Part shown: piece by piece, positions 51,951 to 59,880 of the stretch | Numbering within the stretch: the stretch's first letter is position 1 | How the letters are laid out: every line of letters starts with the position of its first letter | NCBI GenBank assembly: GCA_030523765.1 | Contig: JAUNHX010000001.1 | Location: forward strand, 62,001 to 126,000 | Length of the DNA stretch: 64,000 nucleotides | Reading direction: 5' to 3' | DNA from: Bacteroidales bacterium | Lineage (GTDB): Bacteria > Bacteroidota > Bacteroidia > Bacteroidales > P3 | Notes under the pieces: generated by a model | What the model saw: only the letters and a program-made list of their open reading frames with translations | Told to the model about the DNA's origin: nothing | Database searches by the model: none | Position numbers and translations under genes: made by a program

Positions 51951-53054
51951 ATGATTACCGACGAATCGCAACTGCCTAAACATTTCAATGATGGCATTCG
52001 CCGTATGATGGGCGATGCCTATCGTAGTGCCCTTACCAATCCTCGCGAGGCCCGTTTTATGCTTCAGATGCGCCATCAGTTCACCCAGGCCGAAAAACGA
52101 CGCCAACGGGTGTTGAAAGAGAAAAACCTACAGGTGCCACCTTTCTTGATATGTAGCATTGCCACCCTCTGTAATCTGAACTGCAAAGGCTGTTATGCCC
52201 GCGAGAGTGGTATTGCCGTAGACAAGGCTGGCGAGGGACGCGAGATGATGAGTGCCGAAATATGGAGCGATCTTTTCCGTCAGGCTGCCGATTTAGGCAT
52301 CTGTTTCTGCCTCTTGGCTGGTGGAGAACCTTTTACCCGCAAGGATGTAATCGAGATGGCAGCCCAAGAGCGGCGTATGATATTTCCCATCTTCACTAAC
52401 GGTACGATGCTGAACACCAACAATGTAGGCTTTTTCAAACAGCACCGCAACATGATACCTATCATCAGCATGGAGGGCGATGCCACTAATACTGACGATC
52501 GGCGCGGTGAAGGGGTTTATCGCAGAGTAATGAATGGTATGGACTTGCTGCAAAGCAACAAGATCTTCTTCGGTACCTCTATTACAGTGACAACAGAAAA
52601 CAAAGAGCGTGTTACCTCCGAATCATTTATTAACGACATTCGCAAGCGGGGATGTAAAATCGTTTTCTTTGTGGAATATGTACCCACTACCCCGGGCACC
52701 GAATATTTGGCTTTCCAGGAGGAGGATGTGATGTGGATGGAGAAACGGGTAGATGAATGTATTGGCCGTTGGAAAGAAATGATGTTCCTCTCGTTCCCTG
52801 GCGATGAAAAGGTTACAGGAGGCTGTGTGGCTGCTGGCCGCGGATTCTTCCATATAGGTCCCGATGGTAGCGCTGAACCTTGCCCCTTCTCGCCTTATAG
52901 CGACTGCAATGTGAAGGAGGTGGGAGTAGAGGGTGCTTTACACTCGAAACTCTTCACCCGATTGAAAGATATCCAGTTAGTGGGGGGTGAGCATACAGGA
53001 GGCTGTGTGCTCTATGAACATCGCGAAGAGGTAGAAGATTTGCTAAAACCATAA
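51951..53054 (+). CDS. Radical SAM protein with C-terminal SPASM-like cysteines
   Basis: The 367-residue protein binds a [4Fe-4S] cluster through CNLNCKGCYA (CxxxCxxC) and continues with AGGEPFTRKDVIE and FFGTSITVTTENKE, features of the radical-SAM barrel. The C-terminal region has additional cysteines (GGCVAAGRGFFHIG, AEPCPFSPYSDCNV, GGCVLYEHRE) that could hold an auxiliary cluster, as in SPASM proteins, which modify peptides or proteins. No precursor peptide gene was found nearby. The substrate is unknown. Confidence 0.93.
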   Translation: MITDESQLPKHFNDGIRRMMGDAYRSALTNPREARFMLQMRHQFTQAEKRRQRVLKEKNLQVPPFLICSIATLCNLNCKGCYARESGIAVDKAGEGREMMSAEIWSDLFRQAADLGICFCLLAGGEPFTRKDVIEMAAQERRMIFPIFTNGTMLNTNNVGFFKQHRNMIPIISMEGDATNTDDRRGEGVYRRVMNGMDLLQSNKIFFGTSITVTTENKERVTSESFINDIRKRGCKIVFFVEYVPTTPGTEYLAFQEEDVMWMEKRVDECIGRWKEMMFLSFPGDEKVTGGCVAAGRGFFHIGPDGSAEPCPFSPYSDCNVKEVGVEGALHSKLFTRLKDIQLVGGEHTGGCVLYEHREEVEDLLKP

Positions 53055-53110
53055 GGAGTTACCTCACCTATGAGGGGCAACTTTGAAACTTAGTTGCATA
53101 AAAGTTATTA

Positions 53111-53118
53111 TATCTTTG
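53111..53118 (+). promoter_or_regulatory. -7 box immediately before the Cys-rich protein gene
   Basis: TATCTTTG (TAnnTTTG) lies 8 bp upstream of the ATG at 53127, so the transcript would be leaderless or nearly so. No well-spaced -33 box is obvious. Confidence 0.5.
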
Positions 53119-53126
53119 CAGCCGGA

Positions 53127-53486
53127 ATGAAACGACTGTCATATATCTCTATAGCCTTTAGCCTCTTGGTAATGATTGCCTTAAGTGGCGGAGTGTACCT
53201 CGAGCAATGTGCTTGTACGGGGCAAATAACGCTACTCGAGATCGATGATGAGGGCTGTTGCAATGGTGAAAGCAGTTGTATGACCACCTACGTAATCAGT
53301 CTCCCCAACGGGATATCTACATCCCACATTAACACCGCTACTGTATGGTTACCCTCAATAGGGTTGCTATGGGGTATTTCGCTACCAACAATACGATTGG
53401 TACCAGCACTGGCTGCTATGCGTACTCTTTGTTATCATGCCCCTCCTGGGCGTTTATCCCATTGCCTAATAGCATTGAGAATTTGA
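53127..53486 (+). CDS. Small Cys-rich exported or membrane protein
   Basis: The start at 53127 (MKRLSYISIAFSLLVMIALS) gives an N-terminal membrane or signal segment. The middle has LEQCACTGQ and GCCNGESSCMTTY, six cysteines within about 35 residues, and a second hydrophobic segment follows (WLPSIGLLWGISLPTIRLVPA). It is not a recognised family. Its position before a TonB-dependent receptor and an HMA protein, together with the cysteines, suggests a role in metal handling. The longer frame from 53094 overlaps the promoter. Confidence 0.65.
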   Translation: MKRLSYISIAFSLLVMIALSGGVYLEQCACTGQITLLEIDDEGCCNGESSCMTTYVISLPNGISTSHINTATVWLPSIGLLWGISLPTIRLVPALAAMRTLCYHAPPGRLSHCLIALRI

Positions 53487-53597
53487 TTTGCTTTTTAACC
53501 ACCCTCTAAGGGGTTGAGCAGTAAATCAACAAGCATGTCGACCTTCCCAAAGAAAAAAGGTCTGACTTCTTATCCAATGTTAAATAAGGTATTTCAA

Positions 53598-55568
53598 ATG
53601 AAAAAAATATTCATCATCACTGTTGCCTTGATGGCAACGATACAATTATGGGCTCAGGCCGATACAGCAACTACCCTAAAAGCCGCCTCCATCAGCGCTC
53701 ATCGCGATAAGGTGCAACGTCTCAATACGGCCGAAAACGGACTGCTTTTAGGACAAGACGAACTATTTCGAGCTGCCTGCTGCAATCTAGGCGAAAGTTT
53801 TGTTAACAACGCTAGCGTTGATGTCAACTATAATGATGCCGCTGTTGGCGCACGACAAATCAAACTGCTCGGACTCAGCGGACAGTACGTACAAATGCTT
53901 ACCGAACAACTGCCCAATCTTACTGGTGCTGCTATGCCCTACTCTCTTAGTTATGTGCCTGGTGCATGGATGCAGAGCATCTCGGTAAGCAAAGGGGCTT
54001 CGTCAGTCAAGAATGGTTTCCAAAGTATCACGGGCCAAATCAATGTCGACTACCTCAAGCCTGACGATGAAGAGGGGTTGGTGTTCAACCTTTATGGCGA
54101 TAGCCACAACAAATGGGAGACCAACCTAGTGGGCAACAAACAACTAGGCCATCATCTCAGTGCAGAACTATTGATTCACTACGAGAAAGATTTCGGACAT
54201 AGCGATGAGGATGGCGACAATTGGCACGACACCCCCTCTATCGAACAACTACATTTGCAAAGCCGTTGGAAAATGACCCGAGGTCGCTATATTGGACATT
54301 GGGGCGTAGGTATACTCGATGAAAATCGCGAGGGGGGACAACTGCTCAAGGTTGATAATCCCTTTCGGGTATTGCTCGATGGCCGTCGCTATGAGGGCTA
54401 TATGAAACATGCCTACATCATTAATCAAGAGCACAATTCAAATGTTGCTTTCATGGCTACCGCCAATCACTATGAGCTTGACGGTCAGTTTGGCCCTAAG
54501 CATTATAGCAATCAACACAATAATATATATGCCCAACTGATGTTCGAACACGAGTTTAATTTCATCCACTCCATCTCAACAGGCCTTAGTTTAATGGCCG
54601 ACAAGATGGATGAAGTGCTTAACAGCCAACCCTCTTCACTTGTTGAAACCACTCCAGGAATCTACGCACAATACACTTTTAAACCTTCCCATAAACTGAC
54701 CGCTATGGCGGGTTTGCGGGCTGATTATAGCAACCACATTGACGCTTTCTTTGCCACCCCCCGTCTGCATTTAAAATGGATGCCCACCCAATGGCTCTCA
54801 CTCCGCCTTTCAACTGGCAAAGGGTACCGCTCTGCCTATGCCCTTGCCGAACACCATTACTTACTATCTAGTGGCCGAACCCTCAACAATGCTACTACCA
54901 ACACAATGGAAGAGGCGTGGAACAGCGGCATCTCGGCCGCCTTCACTTTACCCATAGGTGAACGTTTCCTAAAACTCAACCTAGAAGAATACTATACCCA
55001 TTTCCTCCAACAGGTGGTAGTTGACTACGATAGCAACCCATTGGCTATCAATCTCGTTGATCTTAATGGCCGCTCCTTTTCCCATACTATCCAGGTGGAT
55101 GCTTCGTACGATTTTACAGATGAATTGGATGCTACTGTGGCTTATCGTTTCAACGATGTGAAATGTACTTATAATGGAGTGCTGATGGAGAAACCTCTCA
55201 CGTCGCGCTACAAGGGCCTCGTCACCCTATCATGGAGGCCCTGGATGGGTAAATGGCAGTTCGACTTTACATTCCAAATGAATGGTGGCGGACGTATGCC
55301 CACCCCATACCTATTACCCGATGACACTCCTTCATGGGAGGAGCGTTTCCCTGCCTATCCACAAATCAATGCCCAAATTACACGCAAATTCCGTCATTTC
55401 AGCTGCTATATTGGCGGTGAGAATCTAACCAACTACAAACAGCCCAATGCTGTAATCAATGCCGAGAATCCATGGAGCAACACATTCGAACCTACCATGA
55501 TATGGGGCCCTGTGCGTGGAACGATGCTATATGCTGGCATCCGTGCCAACCTATTTGAGAAAAAATAA
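53598..55568 (+). CDS. TonB-dependent receptor (putative metal transporter)
   Basis: I use the ATG at 53598 (MKKIFIITVALMATIQLWAQ), which gives a clean signal peptide; the frame from 53514 adds an unlikely prefix. The plug domain is at about residues 45-155 (DVNYNDAAVGARQIKLLGL, SYVPGAWMQSISVSKGASSV, KNGFQSITGQINVDYLKPD). The barrel follows (LSLRLSTGKGYRSAYALAEH) and ends TMLYAGIRANLFEKK. No N-terminal carboxypeptidase-like domain is present. The receptor lies between a Cys-rich small protein and an HMA protein, so it probably imports a metal (copper or a similar ion). The ligand is inferred from context only. Confidence 0.9.
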   Translation: MKKIFIITVALMATIQLWAQADTATTLKAASISAHRDKVQRLNTAENGLLLGQDELFRAACCNLGESFVNNASVDVNYNDAAVGARQIKLLGLSGQYVQMLTEQLPNLTGAAMPYSLSYVPGAWMQSISVSKGASSVKNGFQSITGQINVDYLKPDDEEGLVFNLYGDSHNKWETNLVGNKQLGHHLSAELLIHYEKDFGHSDEDGDNWHDTPSIEQLHLQSRWKMTRGRYIGHWGVGILDENREGGQLLKVDNPFRVLLDGRRYEGYMKHAYIINQEHNSNVAFMATANHYELDGQFGPKHYSNQHNNIYAQLMFEHEFNFIHSISTGLSLMADKMDEVLNSQPSSLVETTPGIYAQYTFKPSHKLTAMAGLRADYSNHIDAFFATPRLHLKWMPTQWLSLRLSTGKGYRSAYALAEHHYLLSSGRTLNNATTNTMEEAWNSGISAAFTLPIGERFLKLNLEEYYTHFLQQVVVDYDSNPLAINLVDLNGRSFSHTIQVDASYDFTDELDATVAYRFNDVKCTYNGVLMEKPLTSRYKGLVTLSWRPWMGKWQFDFTFQMNGGGRMPTPYLLPDDTPSWEERFPAYPQINAQITRKFRHFSCYIGGENLTNYKQPNAVINAENPWSNTFEPTMIWGPVRGTMLYAGIRANLFEKK

Positions 55569-55682
55569 TTGCATTAAAAGAACCACTACTATAAAAAACA
55601 TACGAGGCCAATTAGCAACTATCGGCTATATAATAAAAAACTCTGCATTGCGTTATTAAAGGGATAAAAGTTATTATATAAT

Positions 55683-55994
55683 ATGAATAAGCTATTAAAC
55701 GTATTGATGATCAGCATCGCGCTGGTAATAGGAGCTGCACAGATGCGCCAGCTTGTAGTAACACCCACACCTCAGATGCATTGCCAAAAATGTGAAACAA
55801 AGATCAAGAACCAACTGGCCCTCGAAAAAGGGGTACAGAAAGTGGTTACCAACCTAACCGATCAAACTGTTACCATTACATATGATGGCCGTAAGACCAA
55901 CAAAGAAACCATCATTAAAAGTATGGGAGAAGTGGGTTATACCTGCAAGATAGTAAAAGATGTGGCTATAGACAAAAAGAAATCGAAAAAGTGA
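55683..55994 (+). CDS. Heavy-metal-associated (HMA) domain protein, exported
   Basis: The 103-residue protein has a signal segment (residues 1-20) and one HMA domain with the metal motif MHCQKCETK (CxxC), followed by QKVVTNLTDQTVTITYDG and the end VGYTCKIVK. It is a MerP/CopZ-like metal chaperone placed in the envelope. The basic tail DKKKSKK is unusual. It is downstream of the TonB receptor with a 114-bp gap and upstream of a terminator, consistent with a metal-uptake unit. Confidence 0.93.
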   Translation: MNKLLNVLMISIALVIGAAQMRQLVVTPTPQMHCQKCETKIKNQLALEKGVQKVVTNLTDQTVTITYDGRKTNKETIIKSMGEVGYTCKIVKDVAIDKKKSKK

Positions 55995-56037
55995 TGGACC
56001 TGCCCCTTTGAAGGGCAATAACCTAATCACTACAAAT

Positions 56038-56076
56038 AAAGCCGATGTAACAATTATGCTACATCGGCTTTTATTT
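56038..56076 (+). terminator. Terminator after the HMA gene
   Basis: A perfect 12-bp stem (56038-56049 with 56060-56071), a 10-nt loop and a T-rich run (TTTTATTTTATT) follow the stop at 55994 by 43 bp. Confidence 0.9.
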
Positions 56077-56139
56077 TATTGCATAAAAACGAGCCTCCTC
56101 TGCTCATCAAAACCTATTGTTTGCCCAAAGCTTTTGATG

Positions 56140-56766
56140 TTACTGATGGTTGCCCTCTTGCTTGGGACTATATATGCCTAACGAACGCAACAGACTTAGG
56201 TAGAGGACAAGGAATAAAATAGTGAACATAAGGTTGCCTATATTCATATAGGCTTTGCCTAGGTATAAAATAGTAACGATAATAATGAGCAGCTGGGCTA
56301 CAGCATAGTAATGGAAACCATTCTTACGAAGGCGCCACATCATGATAACCCCTGCCAACGAGATCGCATAAAGAACAAAGGCTATGATATAATAGGCCCT
56401 TGGGGTATCAAAAATGACCTGCTCATAATGAGCTTTCATCATCTCAAACATCTCGGCCATCTGGGTATTGGACTGCATGGTCTGTTCAAGCATTGGATAC
56501 TGCTGTTGGAAAGCAGGTAGCATCAATCCCATTGATAGATTACTTAGGCAATTGGTTCCTGAACCGATGATGCTGAACACTAGAAGGATACGAAATAGAA
56601 AGAAGGAGGAACGAGTGGCGCTATCAGTTTTTAGACGATATACCTTATCGTCATAACTTTCGCTATCACGATGGGGCTCATAATCATTATGCTGCTGATA
56701 GTCATCGTTGTTGGGCGACTGATTATCAGAGGGTAGAGGGTTGTTGGTTGTATTGTTCTCGTCCAT
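56140..56766 (-). CDS. Membrane protein of unknown function
   Basis: The 208-residue protein has an Asn/Asp/Gln-rich, charged N-terminus of about 50 residues and then four probable membrane helices (FLFRILLVFSIIGSG, YIIAFVLYAISLAGVIMMW, AVAQLLIIIVTILYLGK, LMFTILFLVLYLSLLRSLG). A cytoplasmic Met-rich loop (MEQTMQ-like) lies between the first two. No family is recognised. Its start codon overlaps the stop of pyrF by one base, so the genes are co-transcribed, which by itself does not show a functional link. Confidence 0.8.
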   Translation of the reverse strand: MDENNTTNNPLPSDNQSPNNDDYQQHNDYEPHRDSESYDDKVYRLKTDSATRSSFFLFRILLVFSIIGSGTNCLSNLSMGLMLPAFQQQYPMLEQTMQSNTQMAEMFEMMKAHYEQVIFDTPRAYYIIAFVLYAISLAGVIMMWRLRKNGFHYYAVAQLLIIIVTILYLGKAYMNIGNLMFTILFLVLYLSLLRSLGIYSPKQEGNHQ

Positions 56767-57605
56767 TACATTCCTATTTTCTTAAGTTCGGCAGCCATCT
56801 GCTGCTGTAGTTTCTTTGCCTCTTGGCCAGCACGTTCTGCAAAATCGGCCTCCTTCGATGCGTAGATGATACCTCGCGAGGAATTTACCAGCAATCCACA
56901 CTCTTTGGTAAGACCATATTTGCATACCTCTTCCAAACTTCCTCCTTGGGCACCTACACCAGGCACGAGAAGGAAACTATTAGGAACGATGGCACGGATA
57001 GCGGTGAGCATATCTGCCTTGGTGGCTCCTACCACATACATCAGATTATCGGGGTTACCCCATTGGAGCGAGGTGTTGAGCACCTGCTCAAAGAGTCGTT
57101 GGCCACTCGCTTTGTCCTCCATAAACTGGAAGTTGAAGGCGCCCTTGTTAGAGGTGAGTGCTAGAAGAATAGCCCACTTGCCCTCGTAGGTAAGGAAGGG
57201 GGTTACGGAATCTTCGCCCATATAAGGTGCAATGGTCAAAGCATCAAAATTGAAATCGCCCTCGGGCGAAAGGAATGCTTTTGCATACTGCTGCGAAGTA
57301 TTACCTATGTCGCCACGTTTGGCATCGGCAATGAGGAATGCTGGCTTTTGGAGCGAATGAAGATAGTTGGTTGTTTTCTTCAGTTGGATAAGACCCTCAA
57401 TACCCATACTCTCATAGAATGCCAGATTGGGTTTATAGGCTACACAGTAATCGATGGTGGCATCGATAATGGCTTTGTTGAAAAGGAAGGCAGCATCGGG
57501 ATTGCCTTTCAGATGATCAGGAATTTTATTAAGATCGGTGTCGAGGCCAACACAAAGGAATGATTGGCGTTCGCGTATCAAATGGATAAGTTGTTGACGA
57601 TTCAT
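56766..57605 (-). CDS. pyrF: Orotidine 5'-phosphate decarboxylase (type 2)
   Basis: The 279-residue enzyme makes UMP in the last step of pyrimidine synthesis. It has [31 protein letters not shown], the catalytic [17 protein letters not shown] with Lys and Asp, and the phosphate-binding VPGVGAQGG. The length is typical of the type 2 form of Bacteroidota, which is longer than the classical enzyme. It is followed by the unknown membrane protein gene and preceded by the ABC ATPase gene on the same strand. Confidence 0.97.
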   Translation of the reverse strand: MNRQQLIHLIRERQSFLCVGLDTDLNKIPDHLKGNPDAAFLFNKAIIDATIDYCVAYKPNLAFYESMGIEGLIQLKKTTNYLHSLQKPAFLIADAKRGDIGNTSQQYAKAFLSPEGDFNFDALTIAPYMGEDSVTPFLTYEGKWAILLALTSNKGAFNFQFMEDKASGQRLFEQVLNTSLQWGNPDNLMYVVGATKADMLTAIRAIVPNSFLLVPGVGAQGGSLEEVCKYGLTKECGLLVNSSRGIIYASKEADFAERAGQEAKKLQQQMAAELKKIGM

Positions 57606-57649
57606 ATCTTTAGAGTTGTTTTATGATTCAGACAAAGAAATAAAGTTTA

Positions 57650-58348
57650 TTATTGCCCCATGGTGAGGGTGTGGAAGCGCTGGGTCATTTCGCCTGGACG
57701 GAAATTCTTGAGAAGTTCATCATCGACAATCTTGCCATGATTGATGATGATGGCTCGACTACACATGGCTTCAACCTCTTGCATGATGTGGGTGGAGAGC
57801 AATACAATCTTGGTTTTACTGACACTGCGAATCAATGAACGAATCTCTTCCAACTGATTGGGATCCAATCCTGTGGTGGGTTCATCGAGGATAAGGACCT
57901 TGGGGTCGTGAATCATGGCTTGGGCCAAACCCACACGCTGCCTATAACCCTTAGAGAGGGCATTGATGCGCTTGTTGCTTTCGGGGGTAAGACCTGTAAC
58001 GGCAATCATCTCCTCCACACGCTCTTTGGCATTGGAGATTTTATAGATGCCAGCTATAAAGCGAAGGAACTCGCGCACATACATATCGGTGTAGAGAGGA
58101 TTCTGTTCAGGCAGATAGCCTATCTGGCGACGTACATTGATGGGATCATCAAAGATATCGTATCCATAAACAGAGGCGGTGCCTTCTGTGGGTGGAAGGA
58201 AACAGGTAATGATCTTCATTAGGGTTGATTTGCCAGCACCGTTAGGGCCAAGCAAACCAACAATCTCACCTGGATTGATGGTGAAACTAACATTGTCAAC
58301 GGCTCGTTGTTCGCCGTATATCTTGGTAACGTTTTTTACTTCAAGCAT
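57650..58348 (-). CDS. gldA: GldA-like ABC transporter ATP-binding protein
   Basis: The start at 58348 (MLEVKNVTKIYGEQRAVDNV) matches the family and removes an overlap with the amidase gene. The 232-residue ATPase has Walker A GPNGAGKSTLMKI, Q-loop, signature LSKGYRQRVGLAQAM, Walker B VLILDEPTTGLDPNQ and the H-loop STHIMQ. Its closest relatives by motif pattern are the GldA proteins of gliding Bacteroidota, which work with GldFG permeases. No permease gene is adjacent here, so the partner must be elsewhere; another transport role is possible. Confidence 0.85.
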   Translation of the reverse strand: MLEVKNVTKIYGEQRAVDNVSFTINPGEIVGLLGPNGAGKSTLMKIITCFLPPTEGTASVYGYDIFDDPINVRRQIGYLPEQNPLYTDMYVREFLRFIAGIYKISNAKERVEEMIAVTGLTPESNKRINALSKGYRQRVGLAQAMIHDPKVLILDEPTTGLDPNQLEEIRSLIRSVSKTKIVLLSTHIMQEVEAMCSRAIIINHGKIVDDELLKNFRPGEMTQRFHTLTMGQ

Positions 58349-58367
58349 ATCTAGGAATGGGAGTATC

Positions 58368-59795
58368 TTACTGTTCTTCGAGCATTTCACGAGCCTCTTG
58401 CAGACTGATGCGTTTGCCATTATAGAAAGCAATTACGAAGGCATCCTTGAACCCTTTGGCACGCATCTCGCCTTGGATAGAGACGGCTTTCTTAACGGTG
58501 TTCTCGTTGCCCATCGTATAGCGGTATAGGCCTCCTTGTTCATACATGTTGTATCCTGTAACACCCTTGAACGACTTATCGCCTTCTGCCAAGGGCTTAT
58601 CGCTAGTAAGGAATTGTACCCGATAGGTAACACCTTCCACTATACCTGCCTCCTTGTTGGAGGGGGTCTCCTCCTCAGCGCCTGTGGTAGGCACCGTCTT
58701 GGCTGGCTCGGGGGCATCATAGTTCACGATGGGTAAGGCACGACTCTCGGCCTCTGCTCGGGTGGCCGCTTCGGCTGCTGCCTTGGCCTCAGCCTCCGCT
58801 TTTTGTTTGGCTGCAGCAGCATCTTGAGCCGCTTTGCGAGCCACATCATCATCGAGCATTCCGTTATTATCGGCAATGGTCTGAGCCACTGTATTGTCGA
58901 TAGCCTTATTGGCAGCTGCTTCGGCCTTGGCTTGAGCAGCTGCAGCCTGCTTCTGGGCAGCCGACTTGCCTTTGCTATAACCCGGAATCTCAATAGAGAG
59001 GTTGGTCTTAGGTTTGGTCTGCTCCACCTGTGCTTTATAGTTGTTGAAGGCATTAAGAAGGCTGATGGCAATCTTGGCCTGACCCTCGTTGCTCAGCATA
59101 AAGGCCTCTTCGTCAGGGTTACTGATAAACCCTATCTCGGTGAGTACCGAAGGCATCGAGGTTTTGTAGAGGACAAAAAGCTCGGCCTGTTTCACTCCAC
59201 GATTGATGGTACGGAGGTTGGCTTTATACTGATCTTGAATAAACTGGGCAAAATCGAGACTGCGGTCCATGAAGACGTTTTGATACATAGCGAACATCAC
59301 GTAACTCTCGGGCGAATTGGGATCGAACCCCTTATAATCGGCATTATCCTTATAGTCGGCTTCAAGCAAAATATCGGCATTCTCTTTTTTAGCTACCTCC
59401 ATGTTGGCACGACTTTGCGATAGGCCCATCACAAATGTTTCAACACCTACGGGAGTGGTGGTGGTGTGCGAATTGGCATGGATGGATATAAAAAGATCGG
59501 CCTTGTTACGATTTGCAATATGAGCACGTTCGGCCAAAGAGATATCAACATCGGTTTTACGAGTGTATACCACCTTGACATCGGGGAAGTTATCCTCGAC
59601 TAATTTGCCGAATTTCAGGGCTACCGACAATACTAGATCTTTTTCCCAGCACTGTTTGCCTTGTGCACCTGGTTTAGCGCCACCATGACCTGGATCTATC
59701 ACCAGAGTTTGGACTTTTGAGGTGGTCGTTTTTTGAGCAAAAGTAGTACCTGCGAGTAGTCCGAGTGCAATAAAAAACAACAATAAACGTTTCAT
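58368..59795 (-). CDS. N-acetylmuramoyl-L-alanine amidase with SPOR domain
   Basis: The start at 59795 gives the signal peptide MKRLLLFFIALGLLAGTTFA. The amidase_3 domain (residues about 30-235) has the zinc and catalytic motifs VIDPGHGGAKPGA (His), CWEKDLVLS (Glu), ISIHANSH (His) and SVLTEIGFISN (Glu). An Ala/Glu/Lys-rich coiled-coil linker (about 265-345) and a C-terminal SPOR-type domain (YRVQFLTSDKPLAEGDKSFK, VIAFYNGKRISLQEA) follow. It cleaves the cell wall at division, with the SPOR domain binding denuded septal glycans. It ends 19 bp before the ATPase gene. Confidence 0.95.
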   Translation of the reverse strand: MKRLLLFFIALGLLAGTTFAQKTTTSKVQTLVIDPGHGGAKPGAQGKQCWEKDLVLSVALKFGKLVEDNFPDVKVVYTRKTDVDISLAERAHIANRNKADLFISIHANSHTTTTPVGVETFVMGLSQSRANMEVAKKENADILLEADYKDNADYKGFDPNSPESYVMFAMYQNVFMDRSLDFAQFIQDQYKANLRTINRGVKQAELFVLYKTSMPSVLTEIGFISNPDEEAFMLSNEGQAKIAISLLNAFNNYKAQVEQTKPKTNLSIEIPGYSKGKSAAQKQAAAAQAKAEAAANKAIDNTVAQTIADNNGMLDDDVARKAAQDAAAAKQKAEAEAKAAAEAATRAEAESRALPIVNYDAPEPAKTVPTTGAEEETPSNKEAGIVEGVTYRVQFLTSDKPLAEGDKSFKGVTGYNMYEQGGLYRYTMGNENTVKKAVSIQGEMRAKGFKDAFVIAFYNGKRISLQEAREMLEEQ

Positions 59796-59840
59796 TGTCA
59801 AATGTTTTAAAATTATTCGTTCTATATGCAAAAAATGATG

Positions 59841-59848
59841 TATCTTTG
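59841..59848 (+). promoter_or_regulatory. -7 box upstream of lptD
   Basis: TATCTTTG matches TAnnTTTG, 32 bp upstream of the TTG start codon at 59881. It also fixes the start downstream of this site. Confidence 0.6.
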
Positions 59849-59880
59849 CAAATTTAAAAATGCAAAATTAGGACTTTTTT

